DNA of 64,000 bases from assembly GCF_003751945.1 (NCBI RefSeq), contig NZ_RJKL01000001.1, forward strand, positions 3,658,001-3,722,000, given 5' to 3'. The stretch is from Couchioplanes caeruleus. GTDB lineage: Bacteria > Actinomycetota > Actinomycetes > Mycobacteriales > Micromonosporaceae. The notes beneath the pieces were generated by a model, which worked only from the letters and a program-made list of their open reading frames with translations, did no database searches and was not told the DNA's origin. Made by a program: the position numbers and the translations under genes. Positions 23,598 to 32,365 of the stretch are shown one piece after another (position 1 is the stretch's first letter; the number at the start of each line of letters is the position of its first letter).

Positions 23598-24494
23598 ATG
23601 CGGATCGCCCTGGTCACCTCGCACCGGTTCCCCGAACCGACCTGGCGGGACGAGGACACCCCGCTGGTGGCGCGGGAGCTGCGCGCCCGCGGAGCGACCT
23701 GCGACGTCGTGACCTGGGACGGCGGCGAACGGGTCGAGTGGGCCGGCTACGGCGCGGTGGTGCTGCAGTCGCCGTGGAGCATGTGGACCCGGTTGCCGGC
23801 CTTCGACGAGTGGCTGTGGGACCGCGAGCTCGACGGCACGCGGCTGCTCAACCCCCTCGACGCGATCGCCCTCGGCGCCAACAAGCGATATCTGTCTCGG
23901 CTCGGCACCGCGGGCGTGCCGATCGTCCCGTCGACCCTGATCGAGGAGCCCGACCCCGCCACCCTGCGCGCCGTCTTCGCCGCGTCGGACGCGTCCCGGC
24001 CCACCGTCGTCGCCAAACCCATCGCCTCCGGCGGCGCCCTCGGCGCCCGGGAGTTCACGGTGGAGGAGCTGTCCGCCCTGGTCGCGTACCTGCGGGAGCT
24101 AGGGCCGGCGCTTGTGCAGCCGTACGTGACGGCGATCGACGCCCACCGCGAGCTCGGCGTCGTCACGCTCGATGGCACCATCTCGCACGCCGTGACCAAG
24201 GCGGCGAGCCTGCGGCCCGGCGACACGGCCCGGGCGTTCCACCCGGACCCGCAGCCGTACCCGGGGCTCACCGCGCAGCAGGAGCGCGTCATCCACCATG
24301 CGTACGCCGAACTGCGCAAGCTGCTGGTCAACGAGCCGCTGTCGGTGCGGCTCGACTTCATCATCGACCCGGCGTCCCCGTCCGGCCTGCTGCTGCTCGA
24401 GGTCGAGATGGTAGCCCCGGTGAAGTTCCTTCCGCTGTTCCCGGAGCAGTGCGCGAACTACGCCGAGGCGATCCTCGCCCGCGCCCGGTCATGA
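23598..24494 (+). CDS. ATP-grasp domain protein
   Basis: A 298-aa enzyme of the ATP-grasp type related to RimK/glutathione synthetase-like ligases. MRIALVTSHRFPEPTWRDED is the pre-ATP-grasp domain; NKRYLSRLGTAGVPIVPSTL starts the ATP-grasp fold, with the Lys in VVAKPIASGG and the metal/ATP residues in VRLDFIIDPA and LLLLEVEMV. Ligates a carboxylate to an amine or thiol; substrates unknown. GTG/ATG overlap is absent, but the 5-base gap to the coiled-coil gene indicates one transcript. Confidence 0.8.
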   Translation: MRIALVTSHRFPEPTWRDEDTPLVARELRARGATCDVVTWDGGERVEWAGYGAVVLQSPWSMWTRLPAFDEWLWDRELDGTRLLNPLDAIALGANKRYLSRLGTAGVPIVPSTLIEEPDPATLRAVFAASDASRPTVVAKPIASGGALGAREFTVEELSALVAYLRELGPALVQPYVTAIDAHRELGVVTLDGTISHAVTKAASLRPGDTARAFHPDPQPYPGLTAQQERVIHHAYAELRKLLVNEPLSVRLDFIIDPASPSGLLLLEVEMVAPVKFLPLFPEQCANYAEAILARARS

Positions 24495-24554
24495 GGTCGT
24501 TTTGAGGGCCGAGCGGCCTTGGTGGCCCATCGTCGGCGCCCATACGCTCCGCGC

Positions 24555-25706
24555 ATGAGGAAAACCCTGGGCGTCGCGGTCGCCGGGTTCGGCTGGATGG
24601 GCCGCGTGCACACCCAGTCTTACCTGCGGGTCCTGCATCACTTCCCGGATCTTTCGGTACGTCCGGAGCTGGTGGCCGTCGCGGACGAGGTGCCCGGCCG
24701 GGCCGAGGAGGCCGTCGAGCGCTACGGCTTCGCGACCGCCGCCCGTGACTGGCGGGAGCTGCTCGGCAATCCGGCGGTCCAGGCGGCCAGCATCGGCGCC
24801 CCGAACTTCCTGCACCGCGAGATGGGCGTCGCGCTGGCCCGCGGCGGCAAGCACATCTGGATCGAGAAGCCGGTCGGCCTCACCGCCGCCGACGCCCGGG
24901 CGGTCGCCGCCGCGGTCCGCGGGTCCGGGGTCCAGGGCACCGTGGGCTTCAACTACCGCAACGCCCCCGCCGTGGCCGCCGCCCGCGAGCTGATCGCCGG
25001 CGGCGAACTCGGCGCGGTCACCCACGCCCGCTTCCGCCTCTTCAGCGACTACGCGGCCCACCCCGACGGGGCGCTGAGCTGGCGCTTCGAGCGGGCCCGC
25101 GGCGGCAGCGGGGTCCTGGGCGACCTCGCCGCGCACGGCGTCGACCTGCTCCGGCACCTGCTCGGCGAGATCGAGTCGCTGGTCGCCGACACCGCCGTCT
25201 TCATACCCGAACGCGCCCGCCCGACCGGCGCGACCGCCGGGCACACCCGGGCCGGCGGCGGCGAACTGGGCCCCGTCGAGAACGAGGACTACGTCGCGGC
25301 GCACCTCCGGCTGGCGTCCGGGGCTCGGGCGGTGCTGGAGGCGAGCCGGGTCGCGGTGGGAGATCAGAACAACTACGGCTTCGAGGTGCACGGGACGCGC
25401 GGCGCGGTGGCATGGGACTTCCGCCGGATGGGCGAGCTGGCGGTCAGCGTCGGCGGCGACTACCAGGACCAGCCCACCCGAACCGTCCAGGTGGGGCCGG
25501 GCCACGGCGAGTTCGCCGCCTTCCAGCCGGGCAGCGGCAACGCCATGGGATACGACGACCTCAAGGTGATCGAGGCGTGGCACTTCCTGCGCTCGATCGC
25601 GGAGGGGCGACCGTACGGTGCCACCCTCGACGACGCCGTCCGCAGCGCGGAAGCCCTCGACGCGATGGCGGTGTCCGCCGAGACCCGCGCCTGGGTGACG
25701 CTGTAG
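24555..25706 (+). CDS. Gfo/Idh/MocA family oxidoreductase
   Basis: A 383-aa NAD(P)-dependent sugar dehydrogenase family member. The Rossmann motif VAVAGFGWMGRVHTQSYLRV is at residues 8-27, the conserved EKP of the family is IWIEKPVGLTAADARA, and the C-terminal alpha/beta domain carries GGSGVLGDLAAHGVDLLRHL with the catalytic Asp/His. Acts on a sugar, inositol or related polyol; the exact substrate cannot be told. Ends 3 bases before the convergent GGDEF stop codon. Confidence 0.85.
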   Translation: MRKTLGVAVAGFGWMGRVHTQSYLRVLHHFPDLSVRPELVAVADEVPGRAEEAVERYGFATAARDWRELLGNPAVQAASIGAPNFLHREMGVALARGGKHIWIEKPVGLTAADARAVAAAVRGSGVQGTVGFNYRNAPAVAAARELIAGGELGAVTHARFRLFSDYAAHPDGALSWRFERARGGSGVLGDLAAHGVDLLRHLLGEIESLVADTAVFIPERARPTGATAGHTRAGGGELGPVENEDYVAAHLRLASGARAVLEASRVAVGDQNNYGFEVHGTRGAVAWDFRRMGELAVSVGGDYQDQPTRTVQVGPGHGEFAAFQPGSGNAMGYDDLKVIEAWHFLRSIAEGRPYGATLDDAVRSAEALDAMAVSAETRAWVTL

Positions 25707-25709
25707 GGC

Positions 25710-27197
25710 TCAACTGAGCACGTAGCGGCCGCGGCCGAGCTGCTTGGCCCGGTACATCGCCGCGTCGGCGACCCGCAGCAGGGCCTCGTCGCCGAGGGCG
25801 GTGCGGGCGGCGATGCCGATGCTGGCGCCGACGACAAGATGATGACCCTCGAACGGCACCGGCCAGGCGACGTCGGTCAGCAGCCGCTCGGCGAGCCGTA
25901 CCGCCTCGTCGGCCCCGACGCCCGGCAACAGCAGGACGAACTCGTCGCCGCCGAGGCGGGCCACGAGGTCCTGTTCACGGACCGCCGCGGAGAGCCGGTC
26001 CGCGATCGCGCGCAGGACCGCGTCGCCGGCCTCGTGGCCGTACTTGTCGTTGATTTCCTTGAAGCCGTCGAGATCGAGGTAGAGGACCGCGATCGGATCG
26101 TCCGGCGCCGGCACCGCCCGGGCGAGCCGGTCCCGCAGGACCGAGCGGTTGGCCAGGCCGGTGAGCGGGTCGCGGCGGGCCTGCTGCGCCAGCAGTTCCT
26201 GGGCACGCTCCTGTTCGCGTACGGCGGTAGTGAACCGGACGATCACCAGTAGGGCGCAGCCGGCGGAGGCCACCACGGCGGTGATCTTGTCGTCGGCGAC
26301 GAGCGTCAGCAGCGGAGCCGTCATCAGCGCGACGGCGAGGAAGAAGATCCGGGCCGGGTGCAGGACGGTGATCTCGGGGCCGGGACTGGTGAGCTCGAGC
26401 CGGGCGGGATGCATCCCGGCCGCGACGAGCAGGGCGTTGCCGAAGACCATCGCCGCGCCGAGGCGGCCATAGAGGTCCTCGGACACGAAGTACGGCAGGA
26501 CGTTCCAGGCGAGGTCCATGCCCAGGAACCACACCGCACCCGCCAGCACCAGGCGGGTCGGCGCGGTCCGCACGCCCGGCGACATCGCCACGAGGAGCGC
26601 GCCGCTGAGCAGGACGACGTCGGCGAAGGGATAGAGCAACGGCACCGCGGACTCGGCCAGCGTGCCGCCCTCGGCCAGCGGCTTCATGATGAACTGCCAG
26701 CTCACGGCGCCCGCGGCGACGGTCAAGGTGAGGGCATCCACGACGGCACCCCACAGTCGCCCCGGTGCCCGGCGCCGCGCCATCAGCGCCATGGCCGCCG
26801 CCATCAGCGGATATCCGCCCAACCAGAACGCGTCGGAGATGCCCACGGCCGGGGCGCCGCCGAGGAAGTGCGCCGAAATCAGCTCGTACGCGTCCCCGGC
26901 GAACCACAGGGTCATCCCAGCGGCGACGAGCACCCACGGCAACCGCTCCCGCCCGCCCTGCTCGGTCACGGTCACCCGCGCGACCCACTGCAGAGTGGGC
27001 GCGGAGCGGTGCCGAGGTCGCGGACGATGGTGCGGCCGCCGCCCCGTACGCAGGACGGACCACCAGGCCAGCGCGCACAGCGTCGCGTACGAGACGACGT
27101 GGATGATCTCCCCGGCGAGCGTGTAGAAGACGGCCGTCTCCACGAGGGTGATGACGAACATCACCAGCAGGAAGAGTCGAACGCCGGTCCGGGTCAC
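25710..27197 (-). CDS. membrane-bound diguanylate cyclase (GGDEF)
   Basis: A 495-aa protein. About ten hydrophobic helices (residues 1-320) form a membrane sensory module with no named domain. The C-terminal GGDEF domain starts at RRDPLTGLANRSVLRDRLAR and has the intact active site GGDEF (416-420) in ARLGGDEFVLLLPG. An RxxD inhibitory site, REQD, sits five residues ahead, so product inhibition is expected. It converts two GTP to cyclic di-GMP, a signal that controls development in actinomycetes. No EAL partner is adjacent. Confidence 0.9.
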   Translation of the reverse strand: MTRTGVRLFLLVMFVITLVETAVFYTLAGEIIHVVSYATLCALAWWSVLRTGRRPHHRPRPRHRSAPTLQWVARVTVTEQGGRERLPWVLVAAGMTLWFAGDAYELISAHFLGGAPAVGISDAFWLGGYPLMAAAMALMARRRAPGRLWGAVVDALTLTVAAGAVSWQFIMKPLAEGGTLAESAVPLLYPFADVVLLSGALLVAMSPGVRTAPTRLVLAGAVWFLGMDLAWNVLPYFVSEDLYGRLGAAMVFGNALLVAAGMHPARLELTSPGPEITVLHPARIFFLAVALMTAPLLTLVADDKITAVVASAGCALLVIVRFTTAVREQERAQELLAQQARRDPLTGLANRSVLRDRLARAVPAPDDPIAVLYLDLDGFKEINDKYGHEAGDAVLRAIADRLSAAVREQDLVARLGGDEFVLLLPGVGADEAVRLAERLLTDVAWPVPFEGHHLVVGASIGIAARTALGDEALLRVADAAMYRAKQLGRGRYVLS

Positions 27198-27309
27198 GCC
27201 GGACCATCGTCAGGCTCGGGTGGTCACATGAGCGGTTGTGCGCTCGCTAACGGGTGCGCCGAGGTTGCCTGCCGCCCGATTGCGCGAACTGTGCTCCCCT
27301 TTCACATGA

Positions 27310-28434
27310 TCACAGGTACGCGCGTCCCGCGTTGCGCTTGATCGCGTCCTCCCAGCCCGCGAGGTCCGACGGGCTCCGGTCGGTCACGCCCACGTAGTCG
27401 GCCGACGGACGAATGATCTTCCCGAGTCGCTTCTGTTCGAGGATGTGGCTCGCCCACCCCGCGGTCCGAGCGCAGGAGAACATCGAGGTGAACATTGGGG
27501 CGGGCACCTCGGCGAAGTCCAGGATGATCGCCGCCCAGAACTCGACGTTGGTCTCCAGCACCCGGTCCGGTTTGCGCTCACGCAGCTCGGTCAGGGCCGC
27601 GTCCTCCAGGGCCTTGGCGACCTCGTAACGCGGGGCACCCAGCTCCTTGGCGGTCGCCCGCAGCAGCCGCGCCCGGGGGTCCTCGGCGCGGTAGATCGCG
27701 TGGCCGAAGCCCATGAGCCGCTGGCCGCTGTCGAGCACCTGCTTGACGTACCCGCGGGCGTCACCGGACCGCTCGACCGCCTCGACCATGTGCAACGCCC
27801 GCGACGGCGCGCCGCCGTGCAGCGGACCGGACATCGCCGCGACCGCCGCCGACATCGCGGCCGGCACATCGGCGCCGGTGCTGGCGACGACCCGGGCGGT
27901 GAAGGTGGACGCATTCATCCCATGCTCGGCCGCCGAGATCCAGTACCGGTCGATCGCGCTGACGTGCCGGGGGTCGGGCTCGCCCCGCCACTGGACCATG
28001 AACCGCTCGACGATGCTGGACGCCTCGTCGACGCGCTGCCGAGGCACGGCCGGAAGCTCGCCACCCCGAGCGCCCTGGGCGACGAGGGAGAGCATGGTGG
28101 CCGACGTCCGCGCCAGATCGGCCCGCGCCCGGGCGTCGTCGATGTCGATCACGGGACGCGCGCCCCAGGCCGGCGCCGCCGTCGCGATCGCCGCCTGCAC
28201 ATCGGCGCGGACGTCGCCCGAGCGCGACGTCAGCGGGTACGGCTCCTCGGCCTGCAACGGGGACCCGAAGTCCCCGTCCACGAGCAGCCCCCACACGTCG
28301 GCGAAGGAGACCTTGCCGACGAGCTTCTCGATATCGATGCCGCGATAACGCAGGGATCCGCCGTCGCGGTCGGGTTCCGCGATCTCGGTGTCAAAGGCGA
28401 CAACTCCGGCGAGGCCAGGGGGAACGGTCAGCAT
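27310..28434 (-). CDS. citA: citrate synthase 2
   Basis: A 374-aa cytoplasmic enzyme condensing acetyl-CoA and oxaloacetate to citrate. Family motifs are RYRGIDIEKLV near the N-terminus, the first catalytic His in SAAEHGMNASTFTARV, the second in MGFGHAIYRAEDPRARLL, and ETNVEFWAAIILDFAEVPA with CARTAGWASHILEQ. The Asp of the NVDF motif in type enzymes is Glu here, as I expect for this short actinobacterial class. The ATG at 28434 has GGGAG 6 bases upstream; the longer frame to 28602 is Arg-rich and unlikely. Confidence 0.85.
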   Translation of the reverse strand: MLTVPPGLAGVVAFDTEIAEPDRDGGSLRYRGIDIEKLVGKVSFADVWGLLVDGDFGSPLQAEEPYPLTSRSGDVRADVQAAIATAAPAWGARPVIDIDDARARADLARTSATMLSLVAQGARGGELPAVPRQRVDEASSIVERFMVQWRGEPDPRHVSAIDRYWISAAEHGMNASTFTARVVASTGADVPAAMSAAVAAMSGPLHGGAPSRALHMVEAVERSGDARGYVKQVLDSGQRLMGFGHAIYRAEDPRARLLRATAKELGAPRYEVAKALEDAALTELRERKPDRVLETNVEFWAAIILDFAEVPAPMFTSMFSCARTAGWASHILEQKRLGKIIRPSADYVGVTDRSPSDLAGWEDAIKRNAGRAYL

Positions 28435-28579
28435 GGTGACTCCCGGTGAACGCATCGGTGGATCTCGAATCCTACGGCTGGTCAGGCCGTTCAGACGTGG
28501 GGAAAATGTCACACCCTGTGAATCTGCCGGATCCGGCCGCCACCCCTCACCATGACACCGTGCCGCGTGCCCTAGCGGC

Positions 28580-29200
28580 TCACGCGAAGCGTGCCGGATC
28601 ACCGGCGCCGACTCGGAGCACCTCCGGCGTGCCCTCGGACAGGTCGACCACGGTGGTCGGCACCGTGCCGCACTCCCCCGAATCGATCACCGCGTCGACC
28701 GCGTGGTCCAGCCGCTCCTTGATCTCCCAGCCCTGGGTGAGCGGCTCCTCCTCGTCGGGCAGCAGCAGGGTGCTGGAGAGCAGCGGCTCCCCCAGCTCGG
28801 CGAGGATCGCCTGCGTCACGGCATGCTCGGGGATGCGCACCCCGACTGTCTTCTTCTTCGGATGCAGCAGTCGCCGCGGAACCTCACGGGTGGCGGGCAG
28901 GATGAACGTGTAACCGCCCGGCGTCGCCGCCTTGACCGTACGGAAGACGGCGTTGTTGATCTGCACGAGTTGGCCGAGCTGAGCGAAGTCGCGGCACACC
29001 AGAGTGAAATGGTGACCACCGCCGAGATTTCGAACCTCGCGGATCCGGTCGATCCCGGAAGCGTTGCCGACCCGGCAACCCAGCGCATAGCAGGAGTCCG
29101 TCGGGTAGGCGATCAGCCCGTCATCGCGCAGAACGCCGACGATCTGCGCGATAGCCCGAGGCTGAGGATTGTCCGGATGAACATCAAAATACTTGGCCAC
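28580..29200 (-). CDS. YciO-type Sua5/YrdC family protein
   Basis: A 206-aa protein of the Sua5/YrdC/YciO family, which includes threonylcarbamoyl-AMP synthases for tRNA t6A. The start MAKYFDVHPDNPQPRAI, the core YPTDSCYALGC, HHFTLVCRDF, and GYTFILPATREVPRRLLHPKKKTVGVRIP match the YciO branch, whose role is less certain than that of TsaC/Sua5. There is no C-terminal Sua5 domain. ATG at 29200. The neighbours are unrelated. Confidence 0.8.
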   Translation of the reverse strand: MAKYFDVHPDNPQPRAIAQIVGVLRDDGLIAYPTDSCYALGCRVGNASGIDRIREVRNLGGGHHFTLVCRDFAQLGQLVQINNAVFRTVKAATPGGYTFILPATREVPRRLLHPKKKTVGVRIPEHAVTQAILAELGEPLLSSTLLLPDEEEPLTQGWEIKERLDHAVDAVIDSGECGTVPTTVVDLSEGTPEVLRVGAGDPARFA

Positions 29201-29242
29201 CTGCGAAGCCTAGATCGCCGGCACACCCGTCCCGCGCAAGCA

Positions 29243-30133
29243 TCACCCGCCCGGGTTGGTGGCGGCATCGGCCTCGGCCAGCTCGGCTTGCAGGCGGCCC
29301 GTGGCTTCCGTGGGCGTCTCGTCGGCCCGTACGCGGGAGAGCAGTGCGACCCCCAGAACCGCAGCGAATGCACTCAGCCCGGCCATCGCGATTCCGACTG
29401 TGCCGCCGACGATCCGCTCACCGAGGAGCACCAGGCCGATGGTGGCCGCGGCGACCGGATTGGCGAGGGCGACGACCGCGACCGGCGCAGCAAGCCCGGC
29501 ACGATATGACCGCTGGGCGAAAAACAGGCCGACGCCGGCGAGCACCCCGATAGCGATCGCGGCCAAAGCGACGAACGGATGCCGCAGGGCGCCGATCCCT
29601 TGGCCGCTGATGTGCACGGCAACCGTCTGAGTGAGCGCGGACGACACCCCGAAGGCGACACCGGCGGCTGCCGCGGCCCACAGCCCGGAGGCGCCGGGCA
29701 CCGTGCTCCAGCCGCCGAGTGCCGTCAGCAGCGCGGCCGCCACGAGCAGCAGTCCGATCAATTGGCCGCCGCTCAGCACCCCGATGTCACCGGCGGAGCC
29801 GGCGAGCACCATGATGCCGCCCAGCCCCGCCACGGTCAGCCCGATGCCGTGCCACTCGGACCTGGTGACGGCACGCCGCGTGGTCCACGCGCCGAGCGCC
29901 ACGGCCAGCACGAGCGTGATCACGCCCAGCGGCTGGACCAGGGACAACGGGCCGTACCGGAGCGCCACGACATGCAGCGCCGCACCGCCCCCGTTCAGCC
30001 CGATCGCCACCCACCAGGACGACGTGCGCAGCAACACGGTCGTCGAACGGTCGGCGAGTCGCTCCTGCAGAACCGCCGCCGCCGCGTACGACAGCGCGGA
30101 GGCGAGGCAGAGCGCGACAGCGATCGGTGCCAT
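29243..30133 (-). CDS. EamA/DMT-type transporter
   Basis: A 296-aa protein with about nine or ten transmembrane helices in two similar halves. ALSYAAAAVLQERLADR in the first half and a Gly/Ala-rich second half ending LVLLGERIVGGTVGIAMAGL are typical of drug/metabolite transporters of the EamA class. The chosen ATG (30133) has GGAAG 9 bases upstream. The substrate is unknown. Confidence 0.7.
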   Translation of the reverse strand: MAPIAVALCLASALSYAAAAVLQERLADRSTTVLLRTSSWWVAIGLNGGGAALHVVALRYGPLSLVQPLGVITLVLAVALGAWTTRRAVTRSEWHGIGLTVAGLGGIMVLAGSAGDIGVLSGGQLIGLLLVAAALLTALGGWSTVPGASGLWAAAAAGVAFGVSSALTQTVAVHISGQGIGALRHPFVALAAIAIGVLAGVGLFFAQRSYRAGLAAPVAVVALANPVAAATIGLVLLGERIVGGTVGIAMAGLSAFAAVLGVALLSRVRADETPTEATGRLQAELAEADAATNPGG

Positions 30134-30565
30134 CTCCGACACTTCCACGACGAGCAACCTATGCGTGCACCGGCCACTAGCGCGTCGTCCGCGAGCGGTA
30201 GTTTTCGGGGGTTTCGTGTACGACTTCCGCGGTACTGCGGGCCTGATCTGCCCCCATGGCTTTCGAGCAGCACGGGCGCACCCACCGTCTCGACTGGACG
30301 GATCCGACGATCCACGAGCGGGACTGCACAGTCGTCTGGTACCTCATAGATCGTCCATCCAGCCCTCGGACGCTCGGACCCATCCCCGCCGACCAGGCCG
30401 CGTCCCGCGCCCGGCCGTGTCGGTAGCAGTACCCTGCAGAGTCCCCTCTCGCCACGACGTGGCAGAGGCGTTTACTGCATCACAGCGACATGCGCACGAT
30501 GGCCGAGACGGCTCGCGCCACCGGCCAGCATTCCCCGCCGCCAACGCTCGTCAGGACCGTCATGG
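30134..30565. other. intergenic region without a confident gene
   Basis: About 430 bases between the transporter start and the end of the GT-C-like membrane gene. A 56-codon frame from ATG 30256 (MAFEQHGRTHRLDW) ends at 30426, but it has no RBS, no similarity I recognise and a Pro/Ala/Arg-rich tail. No RNA gene or strong hairpin is seen. Confidence 0.4.
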
Positions 30566-32365
30566 CTACCACGTCGTCAACAAGAGATGATTGACGACCA
30601 GGGCCGTTGCAGCCTGCGCCACCAACCAGGCACGTCGGCTCCGGGCAGGAATCAACGACGCTCCAGCGGCGAACCACACCGCAAAGGGCAGCCAGATCCG
30701 TTCCGTCTCGGCCTTACTGAGCCCCGAAAGATCCGCCAGCAATATCGCCACACCGGCAGTCAGCGGCAGAAGGCAAGCCGCAGGCGCCTCTGCTGCCTGG
30801 CGCATGAGCATTCGACCGAACGCGACGACGCGTACCCCTGTCGAATTTTGCGTCGCTGTGCGCGCCGCCGACTCCGTTCTCTCACGACCGACACTCACCG
30901 TCGAAGCCTGCGCCTTGAACCGCCGAGACTCCGCAGTCCGAGAAAGGCCGGCCGCCGCCGGGTCCGGTTTCGCCCCGCGCCGTGGATCCTTCTCAGACCT
31001 CCGCGCGCCTCCCGCCGTCGAAGCCGACTCCGGAGCGCAAGCCGTGGGCTCAACATGCCCTCGCAGCGCGGGCATAGCCGAAACGGCGTGACCCGCGGAG
31101 GGCGCCACACACGGCGGCACGCCGGCCACCTCAACCGCGCCACCAACGCGCGCCGAGCCCTGGCGGGCAGGGCGAGGCAGCTCCCGCCACGATGCCGCCA
31201 ACCCGATCATCGCCCGGCGCATCACCACCGCCACGACCGGTCCCGCGCTCGCCACCAATGCCGCGAGGTTCGCCCACACCCAGTAGGCGTAGGGCCGCAC
31301 GCTGGCCACTCCCTGGTAGTACCGATCGACCACCAACCGGTATCCCTCGAACCACCAGAAGCCGGAGGCCGTGAATGCCAGCACGACAGCCGCTCCGCCA
31401 AGAGCCGCAAAGCCCACCAGCCGCCACTGCCCTCGCCTCAAGCAGACGATCACCGCGATCGGCGCGAGCAACACCAGGCCGTATGAGAGGTAGATCGCTG
31501 AGGTGAGAACCACGCCCCCTACGACGGCCCCGGATCTTGTTCCGCGCGCCAGAAGCATGACGCCGACGGCTGCTACCCCTGCGAACAGCCCGTCCGCCGA
31601 GGCACCGACCCAGACAGCTCCCGGAAACAGTGCTGAAAACGGAACAGCAGCGCGCGCTGCCTGCTCCGAGCCACCCATCAGACGCACTGTTTCGGGCACG
31701 GCAACCGACGCGAAGGCCCCCACCAAGATGCAGACGATGGCGGCCCGTCCCCCGCCTCCGAGGCCGATGCGATCCAGTCCCACGAAGACCAGCAGCGCCC
31801 CTGGCGGGTGTCCGGCAACGTGCGTTGTCCATGAGTCCGGTTGAAAGTCCAGGATCCGTCCGCTGAACTCTCGCAGCATCGCCGCTACATCCGTGATGCC
31901 GGATACTTCGTGAAGGTATTCATGCGAGGTAGCAAGCCGCCCGGCGACGCCACGCTGCCAGCCATCCACCAACGCCAGGCCGACCGTCCAGGCGACCGAG
32001 GTGACATAGCTGGAGAGCAGGAGCCCTCGCCACGACAGCCGAGCGAGAAGCAGAGGGCCCTGCCAGATCACCAATGCGGCGACGGCAACGGCGAGCGGTG
32101 TGCCCGGTCCGATGTGCGGAAGCCAGAGGGCATGGAATGGCGCGGAGCTCGCGTGGACTGGCCGACCGGCCCGATACAACAGACCTCCGACCGCCGCGGC
32201 GACGGCGACCAGCGCCAGAGCAGCGGCTCCCGCGGCGGCGTCCCGGCGATCGATTCGCCCATGAAGGCCACGGTCCCTGATCCTTGGTCCCTGGTCACTC
32301 CCTGCAGCGCCGGAAGTGTCTGCTGGGCGATCTCCAGGCCGCCACTGCCGAGACCCGCGCATCAT
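30566..32365 (-). CDS. large multi-pass membrane protein, GT-C-like
   Basis: A 599-aa polytopic membrane protein with about ten helices. The overall shape (first-loop acidic and aromatic residues, repeated aromatic/Gly helices, GHPPGALLVFVGLDR after helix 4) resembles GT-C glycosyltransferases that use lipid-linked sugars. A hydrophilic Ala/Arg/Ser-rich insert of about 115 residues (roughly 400-515) separates the last two helices and looks disordered. It overlaps the upstream epimerase stop by ATGA, so they form one transcript. Sugar or polyprenol substrate is not evident. Confidence 0.7.
   Translation of the reverse strand: MMRGSRQWRPGDRPADTSGAAGSDQGPRIRDRGLHGRIDRRDAAAGAAALALVAVAAAVGGLLYRAGRPVHASSAPFHALWLPHIGPGTPLAVAVAALVIWQGPLLLARLSWRGLLLSSYVTSVAWTVGLALVDGWQRGVAGRLATSHEYLHEVSGITDVAAMLREFSGRILDFQPDSWTTHVAGHPPGALLVFVGLDRIGLGGGGRAAIVCILVGAFASVAVPETVRLMGGSEQAARAAVPFSALFPGAVWVGASADGLFAGVAAVGVMLLARGTRSGAVVGGVVLTSAIYLSYGLVLLAPIAVIVCLRRGQWRLVGFAALGGAAVVLAFTASGFWWFEGYRLVVDRYYQGVASVRPYAYWVWANLAALVASAGPVVAVVMRRAMIGLAASWRELPRPARQGSARVGGAVEVAGVPPCVAPSAGHAVSAMPALRGHVEPTACAPESASTAGGARRSEKDPRRGAKPDPAAAGLSRTAESRRFKAQASTVSVGRERTESAARTATQNSTGVRVVAFGRMLMRQAAEAPAACLLPLTAGVAILLADLSGLSKAETERIWLPFAVWFAAGASLIPARSRRAWLVAQAATALVVNHLLLTTW

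Noticed and set aside
30256..30426. 56-codon frame MAFEQHGRTHRLDW...
   Set aside because: No RBS, no signal peptide or similarity, and a low-complexity tail; chance frame is likelier, though it cannot be excluded.
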